Shown: piece by piece, positions 1 through 9,040 of the stretch | How the letters are laid out: each line of letters starts with the position of its first letter | Position numbering within the stretch: position 1 is the stretch's first letter | Assembly (NCBI GenBank): GCA_963704355.1 | Contig: OY969891.1 | Location: 4,982,667-5,046,666, forward strand | Direction: 5' to 3' | Source: Bog-473 sp963704355 | Lineage (GTDB): Bacteria; Actinomycetota; Acidimicrobiia; Acidimicrobiales; RAAP-2 | DNA: 64,000 nt | Made by a program: the position numbers and the translations under genes | The notes under the pieces: model-generated | Database searches by the model: none | What the model saw: only the letters and a program-made list of their open reading frames with translations | Told to the model about the DNA's origin: nothing

Positions 1-1650
1 GGGCTCGAGGGCCGGCTTGTTCACCTCGGCGCCGCGCCACAGCCACACGGCCACGATCACGCCGGCGAACGCGGCCGCAATGTCGGCGATGGCGAGGTAC
101 CACAGTGGCCCATCCCCGAGTTGGTCGTTGTACAGGGTGCCGGTGAACACGGGGGCCAGGAAGCTCTGGAGGTCGTGCGTGTGCACCCACGGGAGGTCCA
201 GCGCGCCACCGACGAACGCGAAGAACGCGAGCACGACGAGGGGCAGCCGCATGACCCAGGGCGACTCGTGTGGCGTGTGGTGCGGTGGCTCACCGTGCGG
301 CCCCGCCTGTTCGAAGCGCGGCACGCCGCCGAAGGCCAGGATCTCGAGCCGGCTCATGTAGTACGCGGTCAGGACGGCCGTGATCAGGCCGATGACCCAC
401 AGCGGCTTGTAGTGGGCGAACGTGTTGTCGAGGACGTCGCCCTTGGCCCAGAAGCCCGACAGCGGCGGGATCCCGGCGATGGCCAGGAAGCCGATCGTGA
501 AGGTGACCGTCGTCCACTTCATGAAGCGACGCAGGGCGCCCATGCGCTTGAGGTCCTGCTCGTCGTCGAGCCCGTGGATCACCGAGCCCGCACCGAGGAA
601 GAGCAGTCCCTTGAAGAAGGCGTGCATCACCATGAGGAAGACCGCCGCGATGTACGCGCCGGATCCCACGGCCAGGATCATGTAGCCGATCTGGGACACC
701 GTCGAGAAGGCCAGGACCTTCTTGATGTCCTGTTGCGCGCAGGCGATCGTGGCCGCCACCAAGGCAGTCACCGCGCCGATGGTGGCGATGACCTCGGTGC
801 CCGAGGACGTGAGGTGCAGCACCGGATTCATCCGGCACAGCAGGTAGACCCCGGCCGTGACCATGGTCGCGGCGTGGATGAGGGCCGAGACCGGCGTGGG
901 GCCCTCCATGGCGTCGGGCAGCCAGTTGAACAGCGGGATCTGCGCCGACTTGCCCGTCGCGGCCAGGAAGAGCAGCAACACCACCGCCGTCGCCGTGCCG
1001 CCGCCGAGGTGCGAGAGCTGCCCGAAGATGCCGCCGCCGGGCCCGCTCTCGTACTGTACGGTACCGGTCTTCTCGAAGATCAAGAAGATGGCGAGCAGGA
1101 ACCCGGCGTCGCCGATCCGGTTGTAGATGAAGGCCTTCTTCCCGGCCGACGCCGCGGACTCGCGCTCGAACCAGAAGGCGACGAGGAAATAGGAGCAGAC
1201 GCCCACGCCCTCCCAGCCGACGAACGTGAGCAGCAGGTTGTTCGCCAGCACCAAGAGGAGCATGGAGAAGACGAACAGGTTCAGGTACACGAAGAACTTC
1301 GTGTAGTCCCGGTCGTCCTTCATGTACCCGATGGAGTACAGGTGGATGAACGCGCTGACGAACGTGACGAACATGCACATCGTCATGGACAGCGGATCGA
1401 CCAGGGTGCCCACGGGCACCGTGAGCCCGCCCGAGCTGAACCACGTGAAGTAGTCGTGCACGACGACCCGGTGGTCCGCCGGCAGGCCGAGGAGGCCGGC
1501 CAGCACCACGCAGGCCACCACGAACGCGCCGCCCACGGCGACGGTCCCGATCCAGCCGGCCAGGGGGTCGCCGAGGCGACGCCCGAACGCGAGGAGAACG
1601 AGGAAGCCGGCCAGAGGCAGCAGGAGCATGAGATAGGCGACGTTGACCAC
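1..1650 (-). CDS. nuoL: NADH-quinone oxidoreductase subunit L (partial, 3' end off window)
   Basis: Membrane proton-pumping subunit of complex I, of the antiporter-like (Mrp/proton_antipo) family. 550 codons are present and the frame is still open at the left edge, so the C terminus is missing. The translation is a run of hydrophobic helices with typical NuoL stretches such as LTFVGWEGVGVCSYFLVAFW and FNWLPDAMEGPTPVSALIHA, which holds the conserved loop before the pumping helices. I chose the GTG at 1650, three bases after the nuoK stop; an in-frame ATG lies 21 bases further in. It is the most downstream visible gene of the leftward nuo operon; nuoM and nuoN would be expected beyond the edge. 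Confidence 0.96.
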   Translation of the reverse strand, partial: MVNVAYLMLLLPLAGFLVLLAFGRRLGDPLAGWIGTVAVGGAFVVACVVLAGLLGLPADHRVVVHDYFTWFSSGGLTVPVGTLVDPLSMTMCMFVTFVSAFIHLYSIGYMKDDRDYTKFFVYLNLFVFSMLLLVLANNLLLTFVGWEGVGVCSYFLVAFWFERESAASAGKKAFIYNRIGDAGFLLAIFLIFEKTGTVQYESGPGGGIFGQLSHLGGGTATAVVLLLFLAATGKSAQIPLFNWLPDAMEGPTPVSALIHAATMVTAGVYLLCRMNPVLHLTSSGTEVIATIGAVTALVAATIACAQQDIKKVLAFSTVSQIGYMILAVGSGAYIAAVFLMVMHAFFKGLLFLGAGSVIHGLDDEQDLKRMGALRRFMKWTTVTFTIGFLAIAGIPPLSGFWAKGDVLDNTFAHYKPLWVIGLITAVLTAYYMSRLEILAFGGVPRFEQAGPHGEPPHHTPHESPWVMRLPLVVLAFFAFVGGALDLPWVHTHDLQSFLAPVFTGTLYNDQLGDGPLWYLAIADIAAAFAGVIVAVWLWRGAEVNKPALEP

Positions 1651-1653
1651 GAC

Positions 1654-1959
1654 TCAGCCCTTCAACGAGTCCAGGTCGTCGGCCACCGTGGTGGCCCGCC
1701 GGCGATAGTTGGTGACCACGATCCCGAGGCCCACCACGACCTCGGCCGCGGCCACGACGAGCACGAAGAAGACCACCGCCTGGCCCCCGATGTCGTGCAG
1801 CATGCGGGCGAAGGTGACGAAGGTGAGGTTGGCGGCGTTGAGCATCAGCTCGATGCACATGAACATGATCAGGACGTTGCGCCGCACCAGCAGGCCGATA
1901 GCGCCGATGGTGAAGACGATGGCGGCCAGGCCGAGATACCAGGCTCCCGAGAGGCTCAT
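1654..1959 (-). CDS. nuoK: NADH-quinone oxidoreductase subunit K
   Basis: Small membrane subunit of complex I; 101 residues, the usual family length. Three transmembrane helices are evident, with the conserved acidic residue in the middle helix (motif MFMCIELMLNAANL) and a second one in the third helix (VVAAAEVVVGLGIVV), both expected for proton translocation. The ATG overlaps the nuoJ stop by four bases (ATGA), implying translational coupling. The order J-K-L is the canonical nuo order. Confidence 0.97.
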   Translation of the reverse strand: MSLSGAWYLGLAAIVFTIGAIGLLVRRNVLIMFMCIELMLNAANLTFVTFARMLHDIGGQAVVFFVLVVAAAEVVVGLGIVVTNYRRRATTVADDLDSLKG

Positions 1960-2585
1960 GCCGGCAGCTCGCTCTCGGCCTCGTCGTCGTGCCCCGCGTG
2001 CACGCTCGGCGGGCGGCGCGCCAGCACGACGGCTCCGACCACGGCGATCACCAGGAGGGCGGCCGTGGCCTCGAAGGCGAAGAGGTAGGTGGTGAAGAGC
2101 TGCTTGCCCAGCTGGGCCGGTTCGCCGGCAGGCGACGACAGGTTGTGGGTGACGTGCCCCTCGATCGGCCCCACCACCTGCCGCGCCCCGGTTACCCAGT
2201 GGGCGGTGGCGGCCATGGCGAGGATGCCGGCCAGGGTGATGGCCGAGAAGATGAACGCGAGCGGCCGCTGGCCGATCAGCGGTTCGACGTTGATGTCCTC
2301 GGCCCGGTCGACGCCGAGGAACATGATGACGAAGAGGAAGAGGACGACGATGGCGCCGGCGTAGACGATGATCTGCACCGCGGCCAGGAAGTCGGCCTCC
2401 TGCTCAATGAAGAGCACCGCCACACCGAAGAGCGTCATGACGAGGCTGAGCGCGGCGTGCACCGGGTTGCGCGAGGTGACGACGCCGACGGAGCCCACGA
2501 GGATCACGGCGGCCGAGGCAGCGAAGACCAAGATGTCGGGCCAGGTCGGGCGCGCGGAAGCCACCAGCAAGGAAGCGTGGAGCAT
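1956..2585 (-). CDS. nuoJ: NADH-quinone oxidoreductase subunit J
   Basis: Membrane subunit of complex I, 209 residues with five predicted hydrophobic helices. The conserved segment AVQIIVYAGAIVVLFLFVIM in the third helix is the NuoJ signature, corresponding to the pi-bulge helix in solved structures. A hydrophilic loop of about 50 residues follows before the last helix, and the tail is charged (HDDEAESELPA). It starts at an ATG three bases after the nuoI stop and overlaps nuoK by four bases. Confidence 0.96.
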   Translation of the reverse strand: MLHASLLVASARPTWPDILVFAASAAVILVGSVGVVTSRNPVHAALSLVMTLFGVAVLFIEQEADFLAAVQIIVYAGAIVVLFLFVIMFLGVDRAEDINVEPLIGQRPLAFIFSAITLAGILAMAATAHWVTGARQVVGPIEGHVTHNLSSPAGEPAQLGKQLFTTYLFAFEATAALLVIAVVGAVVLARRPPSVHAGHDDEAESELPA

Positions 2586-2588
2586 GGG

Positions 2589-3527
2589 TCAGTCGCTCTC
2601 CCCGTATGTCGGTTCGGCGCTCTCCCCGTACGTCTTTTCGGCCACCTCGTGCGCCTCGACCTGCGCCTCGTGCGCACGGGCGTCGGCCTCGTGCGCCTTG
2701 GCGTCGGCCTTGGCCGCCTTGCGGCCGGCGCGCAGCTCCTTCATCCGGGCCCGGGTGTCCTCGAACTTCTTCTTGTGGCGCTCCGCGCCTTTCTGGGCCC
2801 GCCAGATACGGCCCCGATTGCCGCGGTGGGCCAGCGGGATGTCCTCGTCGAGCAGGTGGGCCTCGAGCACCTCGCGCAGCGGCTTCATGCCGGTCGCCGC
2901 GTCGTCGCGCCGCCCCGATTGCCCGCCCTCGGGCGCCCGCACGCCGTAGCCAAGCTCGCCCGCCCACTGGACCTCGCCCTCGTAGGCGGCGTTGCCCGAC
3001 GGCGACGTGGCGCGCATCCAGCCCGACGTCATCAGGTCGTCCCCCTCGCGCCAGTCCTCCCACGGCAGCTTCTTGGGGGTGCCGTCGTCGTTCACCACGA
3101 GTTCGTTCTTGGTGTAGATGGCGTCGGAGCGATTGGTGAAGGAAAACTCGAAGAGCTTCGACTCGGTGATGGCCTCGGTCGGGCAGGCCTCGACACACAT
3201 GTCGCAGTGGATGCAGCGCAGGTAATTGATCTCGTAGACGTAGCCGTAGCGCTCCCCGGGCGACACCGGGTGGTCGGGCGGGTTGTCGAGCCCGCGCACG
3301 TAGATGCAGTCGGCGGGGCAGACCCCGGCGCACAGCTCGCAGCCGATGCACTTCTCCATGCCGTCCTCGTAGCGGTTGAGGACGTGACGCCCGTGCTGGC
3401 GCGGCTGCTTGGGCTTCTTCTCCTCCGGGTACATCGTGGTGACACGCGGGCGCGTCAGGTGCTGGAAGGTGAGTTTGAACCCGCCCAGGAACGAGAGCTG
3501 GTCCTTGACCTCGTCGCCCACGCCCAT
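2589..3527 (-). CDS. nuoI: NADH-quinone oxidoreductase subunit I, with long repetitive C-terminal tail
   Basis: Peripheral-arm subunit carrying two [4Fe-4S] clusters (N6a/N6b). Two ferredoxin motifs are visible, CIGCELCAGVCPADC at about residue 60 and CIHCDMCVEACPTEA at about residue 103. The protein has 312 residues, whereas many homologues are shorter; the extra length is a charged C-terminal tail after about residue 215, rich in Ala, Lys, His and Glu, with a repeated (A)HEA unit (AHEADARAHEAQVEAHE) and a duplicated TYGES near the end. The tail looks coiled-coil or disordered. Its ATG overlaps the nuoH TAA by one base (TAATG). Confidence 0.95.
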   Translation of the reverse strand: MGVGDEVKDQLSFLGGFKLTFQHLTRPRVTTMYPEEKKPKQPRQHGRHVLNRYEDGMEKCIGCELCAGVCPADCIYVRGLDNPPDHPVSPGERYGYVYEINYLRCIHCDMCVEACPTEAITESKLFEFSFTNRSDAIYTKNELVVNDDGTPKKLPWEDWREGDDLMTSGWMRATSPSGNAAYEGEVQWAGELGYGVRAPEGGQSGRRDDAATGMKPLREVLEAHLLDEDIPLAHRGNRGRIWRAQKGAERHKKKFEDTRARMKELRAGRKAAKADAKAHEADARAHEAQVEAHEVAEKTYGESAEPTYGESD

Positions 3528-4852
3528 TACGCGTCACCTCCCGGTGTCCGATCGACCGGCACCAACCGCGTCGGCCGCGTGACCCGGCGCCCGACGGCCG
3601 GGATGATCACGTCCTCCTCGCTGCGCACCGCCCCGAGCGACGTGGCCCGGACCAGGAGCAAGGTGGCCGCCAGCAAGACCGGCACGAGCACGAGGCCGCC
3701 CCAGCCCCAGTTGACGATCGCCGCCACCAGCAGCAGCCAGCCCAGGGTGAGCGGGATGAGGCGCTTCCACCCCAGGTCCATCAGCTGGTCGTAGCGCAGG
3801 CGCGGCAGGGCGGCGCGGAACCACACGTAGATGAAGCAGAACGCCACCGTCTTGAGCAAGAAGTAGATGACAGGCATGTAGATGGTCGCACCGGGGATGT
3901 GGAAGATGTAGCCGTTGGGGCCGCCGAAGAACAGGGTCACCACGATGGCCGACATCGTGATGGTGTTCATGAACTCCGCGAGGAAGAAAAGGCCGAAGCG
4001 GATGGAGGAGTACTCGGTGTGGAAGCCGCCGACGAGTTCCTGCTCGGCCTCGGTGAGGTCGAAGGGGGGACGGGTGAGCTCGGCGGTGATGGCGATCATG
4101 AAGAAGATGAACGGGAAGATCCCCAGCCGGATCAGGTTCCAGTTCCAGAACCCGTCGGACTGGGACGCCACGATGGCCCGCGTGGACAGCGAGTGGCTCA
4201 CCAGCACCACCATGACCGTCGTCAGGCCGAGCGCGGCCTCGTACGAGATCACCTGGGCCGAGGCGCGCACCGAGCCGAGCAGCGGGTACTTCGAGCCGGA
4301 CGACCAGCCGGCCAGCATGACGCCGTACACCGCGATGCCCGACATGGCGAGCACCAGCAAGATGCCGACAGGCGGGTCGGCCACCTGCAGCTCGAACGTG
4401 TGGCTGCCGATGGTGATCACGCCGCCGACCGGCACCACCGTGAAGATCAGCACGGCCGGGATGACCGAGAGGTAGGGCGCGAGCTTGAACACGAAGGCGT
4501 CCGCCCGGTCCGGCAGCAGGTCCTCCTTGAAGACGAGCTTTGTCCCGTCCGCCAGGGTCTGCAGCAGGCCCCACGGCCCGGCCCGGTTGGGCCCGACGCG
4601 GCTCTGCATGTCTGAGATCACCTTGCGCTCGAACCAGATCATCAGCGCGGTCGCCACCAGCAGCGCCACGAACGCGACGAGGCATTTCACGATGATGATG
4701 ACCCAGACCTCCCAGTTGAGGCCGAAGTAGAGGAGCGGATCGCCGTTGCCGTTGTCGGCGCTGTGCGTGAGCACGGTCGGCCCGAGGTTGGCGGCGGCGG
4801 CGTGGACGGCTGACCCGGCCCCCGGTGTGCTGGCGAGCACCCGGGCGATCAC
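3527..4852 (-). CDS. nuoH: NADH-quinone oxidoreductase subunit H
   Basis: Membrane subunit at the quinone-binding junction of complex I. 441 residues from a GTG at 4852 that overlaps the nuoG stop by four bases (GTGA). The frame stays open upstream inside nuoG, but that part translates to low-complexity Arg/Gly-rich shadow sequence, so the longer reading is rejected. Diagnostic stretches include ERKVISDMQSRVGPNRAGPW and ELTRPPFDLTEAEQELVGGF. About eight to nine hydrophobic helices are apparent. The N terminus has about 50 residues ahead of the first helix. Confidence 0.96.
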   Translation of the reverse strand: MIARVLASTPGAGSAVHAAAANLGPTVLTHSADNGNGDPLLYFGLNWEVWVIIIVKCLVAFVALLVATALMIWFERKVISDMQSRVGPNRAGPWGLLQTLADGTKLVFKEDLLPDRADAFVFKLAPYLSVIPAVLIFTVVPVGGVITIGSHTFELQVADPPVGILLVLAMSGIAVYGVMLAGWSSGSKYPLLGSVRASAQVISYEAALGLTTVMVVLVSHSLSTRAIVASQSDGFWNWNLIRLGIFPFIFFMIAITAELTRPPFDLTEAEQELVGGFHTEYSSIRFGLFFLAEFMNTITMSAIVVTLFFGGPNGYIFHIPGATIYMPVIYFLLKTVAFCFIYVWFRAALPRLRYDQLMDLGWKRLIPLTLGWLLLVAAIVNWGWGGLVLVPVLLAATLLLVRATSLGAVRSEEDVIIPAVGRRVTRPTRLVPVDRTPGGDA

Positions 4853-7758
4853 ACCGACTCCAGCCGCACGTCGGTCACCACCTGACGGCTGTCGATGAGT
4901 GTGGCGACGGCGTTGCCGGGGGCGCTCTCGCCGCCGGGCACGTTGAAGTCGATGGCGACGACGCCGCGGGGCACGCCCTCGTCGGACTCGGCGGCCAGGA
5001 TCAGCTCGCCCCGCGCCGAACGCACCTTGACACGGTCGCCCGTCGCCGCCCCGAGGCGGTCGAGGTCGTACGGGTTGGCGCGCGCCACCAGCTCGGGCAC
5101 GAGCGGCGTGAGCGACGGCGAGCCGGTCATGGCGCTGCCGGCGTCGTAGAGGCGGCGGCCCGCGACGAGGCGCATGGTGTAGTTGTCGGCCTTGGGGATG
5201 GCGACGGGCTCGGCGCCGCCGGTACCGGCCGCGGTGAGCAGGGGCGGCGGGCTGCCCAATTGCTCGGGCCGCGCCGGCGCCCGGCCGCTGGAGCCGGTGC
5301 CGATGCGGGGCGGGGCGCCCTGCTGCTCGACCGACTCGACGCCGGGCAGGGCCACCGGGTCGATCGGGGTCACGTCGGGCTGCGTCACGCCGTCGGTCAG
5401 CGGCAGCAAGATCCCGTCGTGCGCCGCGTCGGAGTGCAGCACGTCCTGGGTCAGGCCGGCGTAGGCGGGGGCCACCGCGGCCACCTCGTCGGCCAGGTCG
5501 TCGACGCTCGCCACGCCCAGGTCCGCCCCGAGCGCCGCCGCGAGCTCGACGGCGATCATCCAGTCGGGCCAGGCGAAGCCGGGCGCCGAGAGCTTGGGCG
5601 CGAGCCGGCTGACCCGGCCCTCCAGGTTGGTCGTCGTGCCCGGCCGCTCGTGGGTCACCGCGCACGGCAGCACGACGTCGGCGTGCGCGTCGACCGACTG
5701 CGACGGGTGGCCCGTCACGGCCACGACGAAGTGGCCGGCGGAGAGGGCCTGCTTCGCCACGGCGTGGTCGGGGAAGTCGCTCAGCGGGTCGGCGCCGAGC
5801 AGGACGAGCGCGCCGACGGCCGGGCCGGGCGTCGCGCCCGCCTCGGGGCCGGGCTCCTGGCCGGCCATGGACGCCAGGATGTCGGCGGTCGAGCGCCCCC
5901 AGGCCGCGGGGACCGACCCCCAGGCCGCGGTGAACCGGTCCCGGCCCGCATCGAGGCCGATCCGGCCGGGAAGGATCCCCGGGGCCAGGCCCATGTCGAG
6001 CGCACCGAACACGTTGCCGCGTCGGAGCGCCGGGAGGAACGTCGCCTTGGGGAACGCGGCGGCCAGCGTGCGCGCTGCCTCGGCCGTCACCGCGCCCGAC
6101 TCGGCGTACGAGGCTCGCCCGACCACGATGACCACGCCTTCGCCGCCGGGGTGCGCATCGAGCAATTGGCGTGCCGCCCTGAGCGAGCCCGGGGCCAGCG
6201 CGGCGCCCTCGTGGTGGGTGCCCAGCGCGCTCGCCGCGGCCTCGTCCCCCGCCAGCGCCTTCGCCAGCGCCGGCTGCTCGCCTGGGCGGGTGCGCAGGAC
6301 GACCGCCGCGTGCGGCGTCAGCGCGCTGGATCCCGTCCCGATCTCGACCAACGTCGTCGTGCCGGCCACGATGCCGGCGCGCAGGCGCAAGAACAGCACC
6401 GGCAGCTCCTCGCGCAGGTCGCCGGCCAGTGTGACGAGGAGGGGCGCCGACGCCGCGTCAGCGATGGTGGCCCGAGGCAGCCCGAGCACCAGCTCGGCCG
6501 GCAGCCCGTCGCCCAGCTGTGCGTCCACCGAGTCGGTGCCGATGACGCCCTTGGCCAGCTTGGCCCAGGCGTAGGCCGACTCGTTGGTCAGGCGGGCGCC
6601 GCCGATCAACGCCACCGCGCCCGGCCCGCCCGTGTCCTTGGCGGCACGGATGCCCGCGGCGGCGGCCGCCAGTGCCTCGCCCCAGCTGACCGGGACGAGC
6701 TCGCCCTCCTTGCGGATCCGAGGTTCGGTCAGGCGGCCGTGCTCGAAGCGCCCGGTCTCGCTGGCCTCGCCCATGAACTGGCCGCGGCTGACGCCGAGGC
6801 TGACGACCTGCGACGCCGTCGCCGGCGCGACGTCGACCGCCTCGTCGGCCAGCTCGGTCGGGAGCGGGCCGGCATCGACCTCGTCGCCGTTGACCGACTC
6901 GTAGGCGAAGCGGCCTTTGTCGCACAGCCATCCGTGGTTGACCGGCTCGCTGTCGATGCCGAGCAGCCGGGTCAGGCGGTTCTGTGACGACTGCACGGCT
7001 ACCCGGCAGCCGACGGCGCAGGTGGTGCACGTGGACTCGACCTGATCGAGGTCCCAGGGGCGCGCCGTGAAGCGGTAGGGCGTCGCGGTCAGCGCGCCGA
7101 CCGGGCAGATCTGCACCGTATTGCCGCTGAAGTACGACTCGAAGGGCTCGGTGGGAAACGTCGCCACCTCGACGTTCTCGCCGCGCCCGGCGAAGTCGAT
7201 CTGCGCCTCCCCGGCCACCTCGGCCGCGAACCGGGTGCAGCGGGCGCACTGTATGCAGCGCTCGCGGTCGAGCAGCACCAGGTCCGAGATGGCGATGGGC
7301 TTCTCGAAGTGGCGCTTCTCCTCAATGAATCGGCTCTCCCCCGGGCCGTACGCGAGCGTCTGGTCCTGGAGCGGGCACTCGCCGCCCTTGTCGCACACCG
7401 GGCAGTCCAGCGGGTGGTTGGCCAGCAGGAACTCGAGCACCCCGTCCTGGGCCTTCTTGACCCGGTCGTTGGCGGTGTCGACCACCATGCCCTCGGTCAC
7501 CTCGACGAAGCAGGCCGGCGTGAGCGTGGCGCCGCGCGGGCCCACGACATCGACCAGGCACATGCGGCACATGCCGACCGGATCCATGCGCGGGTGGTAG
7601 CAGAAGCGCGGGATGTAGGTGCCGGCGCGCTCGGCCGCCGCGATGATCAGCTCGCCCTTGGTCGCGGTCATGGGCCGGCCGTCCAGCGTGAAGGTGAGCT
7701 GTCCTTGCACCGCCGGCGAGTCGGTCTTGGCCGTGTCAGTCAAAGGGGCACCCCCCAT
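4849..7758 (-). CDS. nuoG: NADH-quinone oxidoreductase subunit G
   Basis: Large Fe-S subunit of the complex I electron-input arm. 969 residues from the ATG at 7758. The N-terminal ferredoxin-like [2Fe-2S] domain (CYHPRMDPVGMCRMCLVDV), the His/Cys-ligated cluster region (HPLDCPVCDKGGECPLQDQ), the CIQCARCTRF and CPVGAL motifs, and the CTTCAVGCR cluster typical of bacterial NuoG are all visible. A molybdopterin-oxidoreductase-like domain follows and an aspartate-decarboxylase-like fold closes the protein. The ATG overlaps nuoF by 23 bases and has AAGGA directly against it; a TTG at 7743 with a G-rich upstream stretch is a plausible alternative start. Confidence 0.95.
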   Translation of the reverse strand: MGGAPLTDTAKTDSPAVQGQLTFTLDGRPMTATKGELIIAAAERAGTYIPRFCYHPRMDPVGMCRMCLVDVVGPRGATLTPACFVEVTEGMVVDTANDRVKKAQDGVLEFLLANHPLDCPVCDKGGECPLQDQTLAYGPGESRFIEEKRHFEKPIAISDLVLLDRERCIQCARCTRFAAEVAGEAQIDFAGRGENVEVATFPTEPFESYFSGNTVQICPVGALTATPYRFTARPWDLDQVESTCTTCAVGCRVAVQSSQNRLTRLLGIDSEPVNHGWLCDKGRFAYESVNGDEVDAGPLPTELADEAVDVAPATASQVVSLGVSRGQFMGEASETGRFEHGRLTEPRIRKEGELVPVSWGEALAAAAAGIRAAKDTGGPGAVALIGGARLTNESAYAWAKLAKGVIGTDSVDAQLGDGLPAELVLGLPRATIADAASAPLLVTLAGDLREELPVLFLRLRAGIVAGTTTLVEIGTGSSALTPHAAVVLRTRPGEQPALAKALAGDEAAASALGTHHEGAALAPGSLRAARQLLDAHPGGEGVVIVVGRASYAESGAVTAEAARTLAAAFPKATFLPALRRGNVFGALDMGLAPGILPGRIGLDAGRDRFTAAWGSVPAAWGRSTADILASMAGQEPGPEAGATPGPAVGALVLLGADPLSDFPDHAVAKQALSAGHFVVAVTGHPSQSVDAHADVVLPCAVTHERPGTTTNLEGRVSRLAPKLSAPGFAWPDWMIAVELAAALGADLGVASVDDLADEVAAVAPAYAGLTQDVLHSDAAHDGILLPLTDGVTQPDVTPIDPVALPGVESVEQQGAPPRIGTGSSGRAPARPEQLGSPPPLLTAAGTGGAEPVAIPKADNYTMRLVAGRRLYDAGSAMTGSPSLTPLVPELVARANPYDLDRLGAATGDRVKVRSARGELILAAESDEGVPRGVVAIDFNVPGGESAPGNAVATLIDSRQVVTDVRLESV

Positions 7759-9040
7759 CCTTGATGTGCACGAGGAATTCGTCGCGGAACATCCGGATAC
7801 CCGACGCGATGGACGACGGGATGGAGGGGCCGAGCACGCAGATGGTCGTCTGCTGCGGCGGCCAGTGCACGCCGGGGGAGATGTTGTCGCACAGGTCCAT
7901 GAGGAGGTCCAGATCTTCCTCGCGGCCGTCCCCGTTCTCAATTCGGTAGAGGATGCGCTCCAACCAGCCCGAGCCCTCCCGGCACGGAGTGCACTGGCCG
8001 CACGACTCGCGCGCGAAGAACTTGGTGATGCGCCAGGCGGCGCGCACCATGCAGGTGGCCGAGTCCATGACGACCACTGAGCCCGAGCCCAGCATGGAGC
8101 CGGCGTCCCCCACCTCGTCCTGGCCGAGCGCCAGGTCCACCTGGTCCGGCCCGAACCACGGCGCCGAGACACCGCCGGGGATGAAGGCCTTCAGCGTGTT
8201 GGAGCCGCGAATTCCGCCGCCCAGCAGCGGGGCGTAGATGAGGTCGCGGAAGGTGGTCTTGACCATCTCGAGCTCGTAGTTGCCGGGCTTGCGCACGTGG
8301 CCGGCGAGGGCGAACAGTCGCGTGCCGGTGGAGCGGCCGGACCCGAGGGCGGCGAAGGCGGCGCCCCCGTTGTTCACGATCCAGGGGATGTTGGCCATCG
8401 TCTCGACGTTGTTCACCACGGTCGGCTCGCCGTAGAGGCCGATGGCGGCCGGGAAAAACGGCGGCTTGATCCTCGGGAAGCCGCGCTTGCCCTCGAGCGA
8501 CTCGAGCAGCGCCGTCTCCTCGCCGCAGATGTAGGCACCGGCACCCGGGTGGACGACGACGTCGAGCGCGAACCCCGACCCGAAGATGTCCGCACCGACG
8601 GCGCCGTAGTCGTAGGCCTCGTTGAGCGCCTGCTGCAGGCGCTCGAGCCCGAGCGCGAACTCGCCGCGCACGTAGATGAAGGCGAGGCTGACCTGCAGCG
8701 CGTAGGCGGAGATGAGGACGCCCTCGAGGATCTCGTGAGGGTCGCCCTCAATGAGCATGTGGTCCTTGAACGTCGCCGGCTCGGACTCGTCCCCGTTGAT
8801 CACGAGGTAGGTCACCGGGTTCTTGCGCATCATCGACCACTTGCGCCCCGCCGGGAACCCGGCGCCGCCGCGGCCGAGCAGGCTGGCGGCATCGACCTCA
8901 GCCGCCACCGCCTCGGGGGTCATGGCGAGCGCCTTGCGCAGGGCGGTGTAACCGCCGGTGGCCAGGTAGCGCTCGAGCGTGTACGAGTCGGGGAAGCCGA
9001 GGCGCGACGTGATGATCTTGGGCGCGTCGGTGATGGCCAT
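7736..9040 (-). CDS. nuoF: NADH-quinone oxidoreductase subunit F (FMN/NADH-binding)
   Basis: NADH- and FMN-binding subunit of complex I; 434 residues, normal length. The N-terminal glycine-rich loops GRGGAGFPAGRKW (NADH/FMN site) and INGDESEPATFKDHML are present. The central domain has GAGAYICGEETALLESLEG, and the C-terminal [4Fe-4S] (N3) ligands appear in ESCGQCTPCREG plus the later Cys in LMDLCDNI. The start is the ATG at 9040 that overlaps the nuoE TGA by one base; the longer upstream reading runs through nuoE and is rejected. Confidence 0.97.
   Translation of the reverse strand: MAITDAPKIITSRLGFPDSYTLERYLATGGYTALRKALAMTPEAVAAEVDAASLLGRGGAGFPAGRKWSMMRKNPVTYLVINGDESEPATFKDHMLIEGDPHEILEGVLISAYALQVSLAFIYVRGEFALGLERLQQALNEAYDYGAVGADIFGSGFALDVVVHPGAGAYICGEETALLESLEGKRGFPRIKPPFFPAAIGLYGEPTVVNNVETMANIPWIVNNGGAAFAALGSGRSTGTRLFALAGHVRKPGNYELEMVKTTFRDLIYAPLLGGGIRGSNTLKAFIPGGVSAPWFGPDQVDLALGQDEVGDAGSMLGSGSVVVMDSATCMVRAAWRITKFFARESCGQCTPCREGSGWLERILYRIENGDGREEDLDLLMDLCDNISPGVHWPPQQTTICVLGPSIPSSIASGIRMFRDEFLVHIKDGGCPFD

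Noticed and set aside
121..2088. Long plus-strand open frame antisense to nuoL, nuoK and nuoJ
   Set aside because: Arg/Glu/His/Gly-rich translation with no domain; a shadow of GC-rich codons in the true nuo genes.
4853..5665. Upstream extension of the nuoH frame into nuoG
   Set aside because: The extension is Arg/Gly-rich noise; GTG at 4852 gives a normal NuoH coupled to nuoG.
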